From Acinetobacter sp. XH1741 (GTDB lineage: Bacteria > Pseudomonadota > Gammaproteobacteria > Pseudomonadales > Moraxellaceae), in contig NZ_CP157429.1 of assembly GCF_041021895.1 (NCBI RefSeq), forward strand, positions 62,001 through 126,000: 64,000 nt of DNA. Reading direction: 5' to 3'. A program made the position numbers and the translations under genes. The first letter of the stretch is position 1; every line of letters begins with the position of its first letter. Under the pieces are notes generated by a model. The model did not search any database, was not told where the DNA came from, and saw only the letters and a list, made by a program, of their open reading frames with translations. Positions 9,562 through 20,272 of this stretch are shown one piece after another.

Positions 9562-12500
9562 CTATTTCAACCAGAGTTCATCTTTTTGCATCATTTTTAA
9601 CATTAAATTAAATATAACCAGCGGAGTAACATTTTTTTTGTTAGAGCCGACAACTCTTTGAAAACTAAATTTAACGGTTCGCTCAGGAGCATCCAAATTA
9701 ACTGGGTAGTTTTGTTTTTCTAAATACAGATGATCTCCTAACATTGGCTCTATACCAGTAATAAAATTAACAATTTGTTGCTCATCACCTTTCATTCGGC
9801 ATTGAAAATGTAGAAAATTCTTACGCAGTTTTCCAAATAATAATAATATTTTAAGCGCCTTAACCATGTTCTTTTCTTTCAGTGCATCTTGCTGCCTATC
9901 ATCTTTATAATGAAAATCAAGGAGAGGAATTATTTCATCTGGACGAGTCAGTTTTTTAGCCTTTTCGTAAAGTTCATCAAACCAACTCTCTTCTAAATTC
10001 TTACTATAAACATAATTCGTTTTTAAATTAAATTTTTGGCGATCCATCCATTTAGTGCTCATCCATTGACATCGTTGCATCCATTCTTGAGCTTGGGTAT
10101 CTTCGCTTAAACGACCTTCTCTAAAACTTATCAAACGTTGAAAAGGTGTCAGAGTACTCTTCTCTATACTAAACTTCTTTTCTTGTCGGCCAGCCATCGT
10201 AACTGGCTGTGTTTGCTGATAAGAATTAAACCATTTCTGCTGCTGAGTATAACGATTTAGGTTTATGTAGTCTGTACTTGACTTCACTGGACTAAAACAC
10301 TGTTCTAATACTTTTTTTGAAATGATACACGGCGAATTATAAATTCGATCGACTGCTAATAAATCCAAAACATGAAGGTAATTTGAAGCCGTTTGCTCAA
10401 TACTGCTATGCCCCATCCAAGAGGCGAGCACCTGCCATTTATGTTGAATAATCTCTTCTTGAGCACGTGCTTTCATACCAAACAATAAATCCCTCATCTT
10501 TTTTGCTTTTACCCAAGGACAATCTGTGTAGGTCTTGATCATTTCTTTTGAACCGAGCAAAGTTATTGCTAGATAGTTAGCAGCACTGTGGCGTAATGTA
10601 TGAAAACTAAAGCCATGATGCATACCTAATATTTGACTAAACAAATCTACTGTAATTTTGCTGATACATTGATCAGTTAATACACGATGATTCACACTAA
10701 AAAGTAGATCATCCTGCTGATTAACCAAATATTGCTCATAACGATGTTGTATGTAATGTTGTACTACTAAAAACTCATGTTCTGACAATGCAATTTTCAA
10801 TGGTATTTGACGATTCGCACTTCGCGTTTTCAGACGGCGATATGAATTGTCTTGGATATGAAGCGTGATATTATTAAAAACTGTATTTTCTTTTTCTTTA
10901 TAAAGTAGCTCTGGGCAAATAATATCTTGTATTTTAAGACAACGAACTTCATTTAATCGAAGTCCAGTTCTATAACTTAGTAAATACATCAGCTTTAAAC
11001 AACTCAGATGATCGACCCACTCTGATGCCGTTGGCTCTTGACTTAAATTTTCTAGTTTTTCCAATAATTTGCCAAATAGCAAAGGACTCACTAGCCGTGC
11101 ATTGCAAATTTGTAAATGCTTAAAACTTGAATTCTGTAGCACCAATACCCCTGGAGCATCATAATTCTCTATACAGAATTGATGAAAATCTTTTAGGCGA
11201 CCAAAACGGTATTCTGCGCTTTGGTGCATCTTACGAGAGGTTTTTCCTTTCACCGAATCTCGTTGAACTGCTTTTTCATCACGTTCACTGCTGTATTTCA
11301 ATAGCTGCCGATATAAATCCTCATAGTCATCTATGGATTGTTGCTTTAAATCTAATTTATTGAGCCAAATCTCAAATATAAATTCTTTGCCAAACGATCC
11401 TAAGTAGCTTTCAATAGTTGATAATTGAAGCCCTCGTTTTTTTAAATGCATTAACCAGTGAATTAAGCGTAGTTGAGCATCAATTAAAGACTTTTCCTCT
11501 GTATTAGCATCAACTATCTTCTCCTCTAACACCCTTCTAGTTTCTTGCCAAAAACGTAGCGTGCGTTCTTCTTTATTCCTCTTTTTATCTAAACGCTCAA
11601 CTTTTTGACCTTTACGTTTCTTTTGACCAAACAACATCAACTCATACGGAATCGTTTGTAATTTGCTTTGAACAGTCGGAACTTCAGGAAGTAACTGCTC
11701 TTGTTCAAAATGAATAGGGCGATTATCTGGTTCTGTGACTTGATTGTAATCATTATTCCACAGCAATCTAAATTCGGATGGCCTTAAAGCAACAGTATTA
11801 ATCTCTTGCTGAAGCACATTACTCAAAAATATATCTATGCTGAGGTTTGGATTAAATTCGAGTACCATTTGCACATCATTAAATGCACGAAATCCACGGC
11901 GTTTAATTTGATATTGCAGATCCCCAAGACTTTTTTTCCTGCCTATCTTACTCAAGCTTTCTAAAATACAATCTTCAACTGAATGTTGCAGACAAAATTC
12001 TTTCTGAGTAGCTTTCAACTTTTTTAAATATTGCAAAATGAACTGCGCATATGGGTTAAAAAAAACATGTTTCCATTGGTACAACTTTCCCTGTTCTACA
12101 TCGTTGCCATATTGAGAGTTTTCAACACGATAATGTAGTAACAATGGATTAGTGATTTTTTTGTAGTCCGAATGGTATAACCGAAAACAATTCAGATCTG
12201 TACCAAGCTCAATGGCCTCCTGCAATTGCTTCTGAATAGCAATCAAATGCTGTTCATCTGCACAGCCTGAAATATATATAAAACTTAAGCATAAATTTCC
12301 CCATAAGTACTTTGGTTCATTCCAATATTCAAATGAATCTTGCCAATACTGCCTTAATTCCTTAAGTACATGGATATGTAGATGCCCCTGTTCTAACCGT
12401 GACTCTGTACTCTCAATTTTTCTAGGCAGTACGATCCGTTTAGTATGTGGATTTAGCCTAATTCTGTATGATTTTTTATCTACATTCTGGTTGAATTGCC

Positions 12501-12762
12501 TTCTTCTTTTATTAAATTCATCTTCAGTAAATTGCATCAGTTTAGATTGTTCATCTCGGCTCAATTTTTGACTCAAACAATCAACACTATCTTTAATGTC
12601 ATGCCATTTTTCGGCGATCTGCTGATCAAGTTTTTGCTGCATGTCTTGCGTCAATACTTCAGGTGAAGAAGGCTGTCTTTCTTGCGACTTTTTCACCAAT
12701 TTCTGAATATCAACAAATAGATCGTCTAGTTGTGGTTTTATTAGTTCTTTGATTTTTTGCAT
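9562..12762 (-). CDS. Large tyrosine recombinase/integrase (1066 aa)
   Basis: Site-specific tyrosine recombinase with a complete catalytic set in its middle. Arg I is in SYRTGLRLNEVRCLKIQDI (about residue 600), a Lys follows in YRRLKTRSANRQIPL, HxxR is in HTLRHSAANYL (about 720), the second His is in WMGHSS, and the nucleophilic Tyr is in ASNYLHV (about 795). It is over twice the size of ordinary phage integrases, with long N-terminal (about 400 residues) and C-terminal (about 270 residues) extensions of unknown role. It is the last gene of a tight three-gene operon, 4 bp after the 783-aa gene. Multi-recombinase clusters of this kind include Tn554 tnpABC and GInt ginABCD; similarity is at the level of architecture only. 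Confidence 0.88.
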   Translation of the reverse strand: MQKIKELIKPQLDDLFVDIQKLVKKSQERQPSSPEVLTQDMQQKLDQQIAEKWHDIKDSVDCLSQKLSRDEQSKLMQFTEDEFNKRRRQFNQNVDKKSYRIRLNPHTKRIVLPRKIESTESRLEQGHLHIHVLKELRQYWQDSFEYWNEPKYLWGNLCLSFIYISGCADEQHLIAIQKQLQEAIELGTDLNCFRLYHSDYKKITNPLLLHYRVENSQYGNDVEQGKLYQWKHVFFNPYAQFILQYLKKLKATQKEFCLQHSVEDCILESLSKIGRKKSLGDLQYQIKRRGFRAFNDVQMVLEFNPNLSIDIFLSNVLQQEINTVALRPSEFRLLWNNDYNQVTEPDNRPIHFEQEQLLPEVPTVQSKLQTIPYELMLFGQKKRKGQKVERLDKKRNKEERTLRFWQETRRVLEEKIVDANTEEKSLIDAQLRLIHWLMHLKKRGLQLSTIESYLGSFGKEFIFEIWLNKLDLKQQSIDDYEDLYRQLLKYSSERDEKAVQRDSVKGKTSRKMHQSAEYRFGRLKDFHQFCIENYDAPGVLVLQNSSFKHLQICNARLVSPLLFGKLLEKLENLSQEPTASEWVDHLSCLKLMYLLSYRTGLRLNEVRCLKIQDIICPELLYKEKENTVFNNITLHIQDNSYRRLKTRSANRQIPLKIALSEHEFLVVQHYIQHRYEQYLVNQQDDLLFSVNHRVLTDQCISKITVDLFSQILGMHHGFSFHTLRHSAANYLAITLLGSKEMIKTYTDCPWVKAKKMRDLLFGMKARAQEEIIQHKWQVLASWMGHSSIEQTASNYLHVLDLLAVDRIYNSPCIISKKVLEQCFSPVKSSTDYINLNRYTQQQKWFNSYQQTQPVTMAGRQEKKFSIEKSTLTPFQRLISFREGRLSEDTQAQEWMQRCQWMSTKWMDRQKFNLKTNYVYSKNLEESWFDELYEKAKKLTRPDEIIPLLDFHYKDDRQQDALKEKNMVKALKILLLFGKLRKNFLHFQCRMKGDEQQIVNFITGIEPMLGDHLYLEKQNYPVNLDAPERTVKFSFQRVVGSNKKNVTPLVIFNLMLKMMQKDELWLK

Positions 12763-12766
12763 ACAA

Positions 12767-15118
12767 CTATTTTCGCTCTAAGTGTTTAATCGATAAAGAT
12801 CTGACATTATCTTGCAATTGCTGGCGGGCTTGCTGTACATAGACATTTGGAATAAGTGAAGAATACGGATGAAAAGCCTCTCGGTCACGTTGGTCATGAC
12901 CATAAAGAGCCTGAATTAAATGGAATGCTAAAGCAGTTTTTTTTTCTTCTTTTTCTTCTTTTTCTTCTGCATACATCAAAAAATTCATATCAAAATGACG
13001 TAACCAATTCGAATACATATTCTTTGGAAAGATTCCTTCCATATATAAATTTACCCAGTTTCGAGATAAAGGGATTAACTTAACTTTCCTGCTATGCCAC
13101 TCTTTGACAGTTATCGGCAAGATATCTTTACTATCAATGACCTTTCCGAATAAGTCATTGAGCGCAATTTTTTTCTTTGCAAATACTTGTTTTAAAAGTG
13201 GGCTATACAGTTCAATTATTTGTTTTAAAAATACAGTGTAATTTTGCAGTGCTTTTAAGAAGAAATCGGATAGCGGGATAAATCGTCCATCCTTTCTTGC
13301 CTTGCTATTCTTTTTATCGTTTACATATAGAATTTTAAGCTCAAAACAATAATCTTCCAAATTCCCCAACAGATTTTTATTAGGCCGTCTGGCCATGCTT
13401 AGCAAGCTAACATGCCACATCCAACACGCGTATGCATTCAATTGATTAATGATATGTTGATCTTTTTGAATATTTTCTTTGCAATGTCTATGTAAAAAAG
13501 CAAATTGCTCTTTCACAAAACTGGGGTCAAGTGCCAGTTGACTCCCTACCCTCCCTTTAGATGCAGATTGCACTTTGAATTGTTGTTGTAATATTTTGAG
13601 TTCAGCCGTGTCTTCTGTAAGTTCCTTAGAATGTGGTGTAAGTGCTGATTCTAAAAAAGCTAAATAGCTGCTATCAAGCTGAGCTTTGGGAAGTCCTCCG
13701 TAATAAATACCTGGCACATCATGCTTGATATCCCGCCTCGCAATCACATGAGTAAGATATTCATTATAGGTTTCATAATATATATGAAAATATAATTGGG
13801 CCTGAAGTTTTTCAACGGTGATAGTACCCACAAACTGATTAGCAAACCACTTCTTAAGTTCGGAATTAATATCTCCTGAAGAGATCTTTGGATTCGATGC
13901 TTGTTCTATGTAGTCAAACCATGCCGCAGGTAGATGTAGTTGGTGAGTCATCTCTTCATTCCAACGCACAGGCTTTAAACTCTTAATTTTCTGCTCGGTA
14001 ACTTTCAAATTTAAATTAAGTAAATATTCCCGTCGTTTTCTTGAACCATTCTGGATCAAAACACCATCTTGTATGAGCTTGTTAAAATCCATCAGTGCTA
14101 TGGGAGATAATCCAGTCAAAAGTGACAATAAACATGCTGCAGCGATTGCAGCATCCCTCCAGTGCCCGGATAACTCGGTTCTCAACACATAAACAATTTG
14201 CTTCAGTATATCTGGCGCCAAATAATGTGGATTTGTAACAAAAGGAGCATGACGGCGCTGGCGATGCCGCATTAGATGCGTCGCATTATCGCTGAGTATA
14301 TAATTTAAATTTTTAGACTTTTCATCTTCTGAATAAAACTCCATTTCAGGATCTAATAGATCAACTTCACCCTCTTCATCTTTGTGAAGAGCGGCATCAT
14401 AAATACTGATCTTTGCGTTATGTCCAATATCTACTTGCTTACCCGTTTTAATTTCACGAAATTTTTTGAGTTCATTTTTCGTCGGCCATTGCAAAACTTT
14501 ACTTTTTTTTGACTTACGCTGACGATGAACAACACGACGATCATCAAGTCTTTTAAAAATTATTAATAGAGCCGATAAATACTCTATGGCTTGTACTTGT
14601 TTGAAATCTTTAATATTAAAAAGTTGATTACGATCCTCCTTTTTCAAGTTACGTTCGTACATGACATAGCGATTTAGTAGCTCACTGCATTCTTGAAATA
14701 ATTCAGCATGATTAGAATCCAGAACATATCGTGATACATAGCGAAAGAGATCACAAACATGTTTTTGCTTATTCTCAGCTTTATCAATTTTTGCAAATTC
14801 TTGATACTGCCGATATGTTAAAAAACTCGCTTGTAGAATCAAATAACGTTCAGACGACAGCTCTTGAGTATTACTAGTAGTCGGGCATGCAAAATAACTT
14901 AAAGAAGCTAGATAATAATATTTACCTAATTGTCTAGAACTAGATATATAGCCATATATCTGTTGTGCTTCCTTATATAGAGCATGGGCTTTTTCACGTA
15001 AATCATCTGATAGATCGACAAATTGTGTATTCACAACATGATTGCGTAATAAACAATAATCTTTTTGGAATTTTTCTGCTAAATCTAAGAATTGCTCTTC
15101 TGTTTCAATCTTTGGCAT
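12767..15118 (-). CDS. Second large, degenerate tyrosine recombinase-like protein (783 aa)
   Basis: Probably a recombinase-fold partner of the 1066-aa integrase. A recombinase-like tail is visible: LLSMARRPNKNLLGNLEDY (Arg I position, about residue 575), KNSKARKDGRFIPLS (Lys strand), SNWLRHFDMNFLM (HxLRH-like with Asn in place of the first His, about 705), YGHDQRDRE (GH box), and Tyr residues in HPYSSLIPNVY. The replaced His suggests reduced or specialised catalysis. The N-terminal half is hydrophilic and unrecognised. Gaps of 12 bp to the small upstream gene and 4 bp to the downstream recombinase indicate an operon. Confidence 0.7.
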   Translation of the reverse strand: MPKIETEEQFLDLAEKFQKDYCLLRNHVVNTQFVDLSDDLREKAHALYKEAQQIYGYISSSRQLGKYYYLASLSYFACPTTSNTQELSSERYLILQASFLTYRQYQEFAKIDKAENKQKHVCDLFRYVSRYVLDSNHAELFQECSELLNRYVMYERNLKKEDRNQLFNIKDFKQVQAIEYLSALLIIFKRLDDRRVVHRQRKSKKSKVLQWPTKNELKKFREIKTGKQVDIGHNAKISIYDAALHKDEEGEVDLLDPEMEFYSEDEKSKNLNYILSDNATHLMRHRQRRHAPFVTNPHYLAPDILKQIVYVLRTELSGHWRDAAIAAACLLSLLTGLSPIALMDFNKLIQDGVLIQNGSRKRREYLLNLNLKVTEQKIKSLKPVRWNEEMTHQLHLPAAWFDYIEQASNPKISSGDINSELKKWFANQFVGTITVEKLQAQLYFHIYYETYNEYLTHVIARRDIKHDVPGIYYGGLPKAQLDSSYLAFLESALTPHSKELTEDTAELKILQQQFKVQSASKGRVGSQLALDPSFVKEQFAFLHRHCKENIQKDQHIINQLNAYACWMWHVSLLSMARRPNKNLLGNLEDYCFELKILYVNDKKNSKARKDGRFIPLSDFFLKALQNYTVFLKQIIELYSPLLKQVFAKKKIALNDLFGKVIDSKDILPITVKEWHSRKVKLIPLSRNWVNLYMEGIFPKNMYSNWLRHFDMNFLMYAEEKEEKEEKKTALAFHLIQALYGHDQRDREAFHPYSSLIPNVYVQQARQQLQDNVRSLSIKHLERK

Positions 15119-15130
15119 ATTCGCTTTCGC

Positions 15131-15595
15131 TTAATTTTTTATCAAATTGCATTGGTTAAATTCATTACGATCTGAACAATTTGGTAAAAGTTGATCTTTT
15201 ATTGAACTCTTTGTCAGCTTAAAAAATCTAGCAAAAAATTTAGCATCCAGCTCTTTCTGAGCTTTTCTCTCAAAGCACAAGTGTTGCTGTGATTTTTCGA
15301 TAAAATCATCAAGATTATGTATCAACTGTAAGATTGCAACATAATTAGAATGTACACGTAAGCATGGCTCCGTTTGCATTAATAGCAATATTTTTTGCCA
15401 AATTTTCACATAGATTATTTTGAACTTTGCTTGTACTACTACTTTCTGGCTCTGTTTAATCTTTTTGATTTTCAGTAGTTCTGAGTTAATTTTTACTATC
15501 TTAAATTGAACATTTTGTCGCTCAAAGCAAAAGGGCATGATAAATTGCCCCATAAATATCTCTATATTTTTTACTAAATAGTCAAATTTTAACAT
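15131..15595 (-). CDS. Small basic protein, first gene of recombinase operon
   Basis: 154 residues, Lys-rich (ELLKIKKIKQSQKVVVQAKFK), no recognised domain. It precedes the two large recombinase genes with a 12-bp gap. In Tn554-type clusters a small third protein (TnpC) accompanies two tyrosine recombinases, so an accessory recombination role is a reasonable guess, not an observation. The ATG at 15595 is preceded only by AT-rich DNA without a clear ribosome site; a later ATG is possible. Confidence 0.55.
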   Translation of the reverse strand: MLKFDYLVKNIEIFMGQFIMPFCFERQNVQFKIVKINSELLKIKKIKQSQKVVVQAKFKIIYVKIWQKILLLMQTEPCLRVHSNYVAILQLIHNLDDFIEKSQQHLCFERKAQKELDAKFFARFFKLTKSSIKDQLLPNCSDRNEFNQCNLIKN

Positions 15596-15798
15596 TTTTA
15601 TCGATATAAAAAATGAGCATATCTTTGTATATTAAAATTCATTTAATTTATCAACTAAATTTTCTCAAAATTACAATTATCAACAAATACATATGGTTTA
15701 CTTATTATGGGTCGTCTAAATTTTAAAAATTCTTCCACTTTTTTTTAGTTTTCTGTTATTACATGAAACAATACCGTTGTATTACATTTTGAAATGCT

Positions 15799-16637
15799 TT
15801 GTATGCAGCATTGATCAAAAAGATTCTCTGCTATACTTACTTCACGTGTAGCATCAATGGAGTTTCGAAATGCTCAGAACCACTGAACAGAAAAAAATAT
15901 ATTCAAGCGACACGTGTGCAAAACTATCAAGCCAGCCTAAAGCTTGAAGGCATTACAACGACAGCTCAAACAACTCAACAAAGTAAAGCTGAAATCTTGC
16001 AAAAATATAAGAAGTATTCGCAACCCGAAACGTTAGTCAGGTACATGTATGGGGAAATGGGTGACAGCCTGTATTGTTACCCTGGCACAAATATCCTAAA
16101 GAACAAACTCAATATTCGTGATGAACAAATTTTAGAACAAGCTGAACTAGAACTGTCTGGATTGGCAAGTAACTTAATTGAATATGCTGAACCACCTTAC
16201 GACTTACAATACTTAAAAAATCAATTCATGCGCAGCTCTTTGGCGACTTATACGACTGGGCAGGAAAGTTAAGACAAATCGTATTTCCAAAGGTGACACC
16301 CGTTTTTGTAATTTTTTCCCGTATTGAAATTGAAACCAATAAATTACTTAAATCACTTCAAGAAAAAAAGTACTTTCAAGGCTTAGTACCACAATAACTA
16401 ATTCCTCAACTTGCCGACTTGTATTGTGAGCTTAATGTCATACACCCATTCCGTGAAGGTAATGGACGTACACAACGGATTTTATTTGAGCATCTGATTG
16501 CTCATTGTGGTTATGGTATTGATTGGTCTCGCATTGACTCTCAACAACAATGGATTCAAGCCAATATTGAAGGTTTTTATGGTAATTTAAATCCATTAAT
16601 TCAGATTTTTGAAATATGCTTTATTCAAAATACCTAA
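15799..16637 (+). pseudogene. Fic/DOC family protein, broken by frameshifts and a stop
   Basis: Fic enzymes transfer AMP or similar groups to target proteins. The N-terminal part (KYIQATRVQNYQASLKLEGI) runs open to 16272. The Fic core motif HPFREGNGRTQR is intact in a second open segment (16419-16637). Between them the frame is broken at about 16222 (one base short in the LFGDLYDWAGKLRQ region), again near 16290 and at a TTTTTTCCCG run near 16315. An in-frame TAA follows after GLVPQ (about 16396). The remaining order of motifs is that of a normal Fic protein, so this is a decayed gene. The true 5' end is uncertain. Confidence 0.8.
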
Positions 16638-18147
16638 AATTTAAGTAGTCAGAGCCCACAATCCTTAATGAGCCATCATCTTTGCTTCAATCCACTGATT
16701 AATTTCCCAAATAAACCAACAAACACGATTCTTAAAAATCTTAATACCCTTCGGGTAATTTAGGATCGTAATATGCAGATTACTTATCCAGAATTGAATA
16801 GATCGTTAACTTAGATAGACTTTTAAGCAATGTAACTTGCCGCATTTTTATCAACATATGTCTCAAAAAAGTTCGCCTATACATAAATTTATGGTGTTTA
16901 GTGATTAATCAACGTCTGATGACCTGAATGGATGTTACAGATTACATGCAATTGAATTGATCTATGGCTGTATTATGGCTTTTGTGTAATCCAATCCATT
17001 TGATCCGAATGTTCTCTTTTGCAATAAAGCAGCCTCTTCTGCTTTTCTTGAACCAACGAACAATGCCATTGATTTGATTCAATTGGCAACGGTGATGCTG
17101 AATCACATCTCCAAAGAAGGGATTAAATGCAAGAAATGTGGTAAGAAAAAATAGGGGATGGAAGTTATTATCCGTCTAATTGGAACCAGCCCATGAGTGG
17201 AGATCAGTTGAGTAAGTATCATCTTAAGTGAATAAGAGAAGGATGGCTCACCTCACTTCTCCAAATAACAACGCTATACTTTTCAAGCCAGTTTAGATAT
17301 TGGCAACTACATTTCATTCTTCATCATGCTGGTCTTATAGCATGTAGACAATCACTACATCATTTGCATTCAATACTCAATACAGCCTGTCAGCAGAACC
17401 GCAGCGATATTTTTTCGTGCATACATGTAGTGTTTAAATCCATTCATTTTTCAATGATCCCCTACCGTTTATCACATTTATGGTCGATCTTTAACCTTGT
17501 GAAAAATGCATATACCGATATCTTCAAACTGTCAAATTTATGGATACATGACATTTAAAGAAATTATCCGATCAATTTTTTAGATAAAACTCATCAAGAA
17601 AAAATTTATTATTATTCATAACTTCACTAACAACCACATAAAAACAATAATTTAACAAATTATTCTTCCAATTTTTTTAGATTTAGTGTTATTACCCTAA
17701 ATCCATGCTTAGCTCATTCTATTACATAAATGATTTAGAAGTATCCACGATATAAATTGCTTGCCCTCACACCTCTGCCCCTCTCACGCCCAAAAAATTT
17801 ACACTAAAAGGCAGATTAAGCCCGTACGAGTTACATATCGCCGCATGCTATGTTGAAAGCATTTAAGAAAATATCCTCAATATTTATAAGATTTTTAAAA
17901 TATGAACTACTTTTCGAAGAACCCTTTCTAAGTAATGTGACCAAAAAGGAAAAATGAAAATACTGAGATTTCCTTATCAACAATCAGTCAAAGTACATCC
18001 TGATGAATTTCTGTAACCGATACCCAAGGACCATACCTACCTTCCGAAGTGCTGTGCAACAAAGCCCTCCTCAACCACACTATAGCTATAAATTAATTCC
18101 ATTATTTTGTGGTTTAATTAAATTATTAAAGTTTAAGACCCAATTTA
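16638..18147. other. Long intergenic region with degraded remnants
   Basis: About 1.5 kb without an intact gene. One open remnant without a start (16990-17154) reads SNPFDPNVLFCNKAASSAF and ends in a CKKCGKKK zinc-knuckle-like tail; I do not recognise it. The right third contains a degenerate repeat (17453-17700) that recurs at 20030-20272. The last 80 bases before hipB are AT-rich and probably hold its promoter. Confidence 0.5.
17453..17700 (+). repeat. Degenerate ~250-bp direct repeat, left copy (A)
   Basis: Shares blocks such as ATGGTCGATCTT, AAAAACAATAA and TTTAGTGTTAT in the same order as 20030-20272, with an estimated two thirds or more identity by eye. The two copies bracket the hipBA genes in direct orientation. 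Confidence 0.65.
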
Positions 18148-18453
18148 ATGGATTTATATTTCACTAAACCCGAAGAAGTCGTGACGCTTTTAGGTGAGCG
18201 TTTACGTAAGCAACGACTCTTTTTGGAGATGTCTCAAGCTGAGGTTGCAGCACGCGCTGGTGTCGGCGTGAATACGGTTTCGAATCTTGAAGCGGGACGA
18301 AATGTATCTGTTGAAAATTTAGTCCGTATTGCAATGGTCTTGGGTCGATTAAACGAACTTCAGGAGCTGTTTCAACCTCAGCTTAACAGTGTAAAAGACA
18401 TTCTACGCTATGAAAGTCAAAGTAAGCGCCAGCGTATTAAGAGGAAGGGATAA
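18148..18453 (+). CDS. hipB: HipB-like XRE antitoxin/repressor
   Basis: 101-residue helix-turn-helix protein (MSQAEVAARAGVGVNTVSNLE, about residues 28-48). It is the DNA-binding antitoxin of a HipBA module that represses its own operon and neutralises HipA. Its TAA stop overlaps the hipA start (TAATG), the usual translational coupling. With hipA frameshifted, it may now be an orphan regulator. Confidence 0.85.
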   Translation: MDLYFTKPEEVVTLLGERLRKQRLFLEMSQAEVAARAGVGVNTVSNLEAGRNVSVENLVRIAMVLGRLNELQELFQPQLNSVKDILRYESQSKRQRIKRKG

Positions 18454-19704
18454 TGCTCAACAGTCTTAATGTTTATTACAACGGTTGGGGCGAATCATGG
18501 TTATGGGGAACGCTGATTAGTTCAACAGCCACCACAGGTAGACCCACTATTGCTTTTGAATATAGTCCAGAAGCAATACAGCGAGGTGTTCAGCTCTCTT
18601 CTTATTTACTCCCTTTAAAAGGTCTACCACTGAGACAGGGTTTTCCTACTTATCAAATGGGATTACCTGGTCCAGTCTATGATGCTTTGCCGGATGGTTG
18701 GGGCATGTTATTAATGGATCGATATTTTCGAAAAATTGGACTGCATCCGGCACGAATCGGCCCTTTGGAACGTCTAACTTATATTAGCACCCATGCAACG
18801 GGTGCTCTCTCCTTTGAACCCTGTGTCGCAGATATGCAAACTTCAGAGAATATTCCCCTGCCGCAGTCCAAGAAGTCCTCAAAGGAGAAGGTGGCGAATT
18901 TTTACAACATTTGCTGGTCATGGGTGGCTCCCCCAAGGTGCCAGATCCAAAGCATTGGTTTACCGAGATCCTGTCAATTTTGAGTTTTCGACGCAAGCTT
19001 CTGATCAAAATGAAGCCTGGCTGATTAAGTTTCCTGCTCAGCAAGAGCATCCTGAAGTCTGCGCCATTGAAGCCGTCTATGCAGAATGTTTGCGACTTTG
19101 TGCAATCGAGACTCCAGACACCCATTTTTTTAATTTGCCCAATGGTTTAATGGCTTTTGCTGCTAAACGATTCGACCGTCAAAATGGCATGCGGATTCCA
19201 ATGCAGAGTTTGGCTGCATATACCGGAGCAGACTATAAAGTTCCAGGTAGCCTAGACTACCGCAATTTTCTTCGGGCAACCTTGATGTGTACGCAAGATG
19301 TGCGAGAAAGGCTGCATACTTTTAAACGTGCTGTGTTTAATGTACTTTTCAATAATCGGGATGACCATACCAAGCATTTTTCTTTTCTCATGGCAAAAAA
19401 TGGTCAATGGAAATTGGCTCCAGCCTATGACGTGACCTTCTGTGAAGGTCTAGGTGGTTATGATCAAATGGACATTGTGGAAGAAGCGCTCAATATTTCT
19501 CGAAATGACATACATAAACTCGGTACTTCAGAAGCGAATCTGACTACTCTAGAAGTCGATGAGATCATCTTGGCCATGCGTGAAATTGCACTTCAATTTA
19601 GTCAAATTGCGCAACGCCTGTATCCTCATCAAATTCGAGAATCTACCCTAGAGATGATTCAATCACGAATTCAACAAAATATTGATTTTTTAACTGAAAC
19701 CTAA
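18453..19704 (+). pseudogene. hipA: HipA-like Ser/Thr kinase toxin, double frameshift
   Basis: HipA toxins phosphorylate aminoacyl-tRNA synthetases. The N-terminal domain (YNGWGESWLWGTL to ATGALSFEP) is in one frame. The middle (AAVQEVLKGEGGEFLQHLLVMGGSP) is in a second frame and the kinase core (QGARSKALVYRDPV onward) in a third. The breaks are near 18860 and in a CCCCC run near 18930; each behaves as a one-base loss. Catalytic motifs survive downstream: NRDDHTKHF and APAYDVTF. As read, no full HipA can be made without frameshifting, so it is probably inactive; two assembly errors in homopolymers are the alternative. Confidence 0.82.
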
Positions 19705-20209
19705 GCGTAAATATAAACTAAGCGCCAACCATCAACTTATAGTTAGTCGCTACATAATCTGTAGAACCTGTGAATTAGCTCGCTTTATAATCACGAATAT
19801 TAGATGGATCACCGCCAAGATACGTTCTGCAAACGTGAAATCACTACATCCAGATCGAAAATCGCTAAGAAAAAACTATCACCAAAAAAAGGTCTGCACT
19901 ATGGATAGATGCAGACCAAACTCTGGATAACTACAAGCACGAGAAATATGTCGCAATTTTGTATAGACATGAATTTGATAAAATCAGCCCAGAAAGCCAG
20001 AAATTCATAAAAACTATTTCATCAATCCCCTATAACTTAAATCACGTTCATGGTCGATCTTAAATCTTGCGAAAAGTACTCATGCTGACCTAGCCAAACT
20101 GTAAAACTCATGTATTCATAGCCTTTAAATGAATCTTTCAATCGTTATATTTAAGGTAAAAACTAGTAATCAGAAGTTATTATCATTCCCATATAAAACA
20201 AACATCAGA
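19705..20209. other. Intergenic region between hipA and truncated phosphatase
   Basis: No gene is supported. A short minus-strand tail reading TYLGGDPSNIRDYKAS then stop (about 19780-19830) may be a gene remnant. The right part is repeat copy B. Confidence 0.4.
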
Positions 20210-20272
20210 TTAAAAACAATAACTTAGTAAATTATTTTTCCATTTTTTTATATTTAGTGTTATCTTTCCTAA
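20030..20272 (+). repeat. Degenerate ~250-bp direct repeat, right copy (B)
   Basis: Second copy of the repeat seen at 17453-17700. Its right edge coincides with the point where the alkaline phosphatase reading frame loses family similarity, so the repeat boundary is also the gene's truncation point. Confidence 0.65.

Noticed and set aside
9505..15705. Shared 10-mer GTTTACTTAT near both ends of the recombinase operon as att repeats
   Set aside because: Too short for AT-rich DNA and not placed at a clear junction; chance match is likely.
18793..19704. Second independent gene starting at 18793 within hipA
   Set aside because: Its first 60 codons are out-of-frame hipA sequence; only the part after about 18932 matches HipA, so it is the frameshifted continuation.
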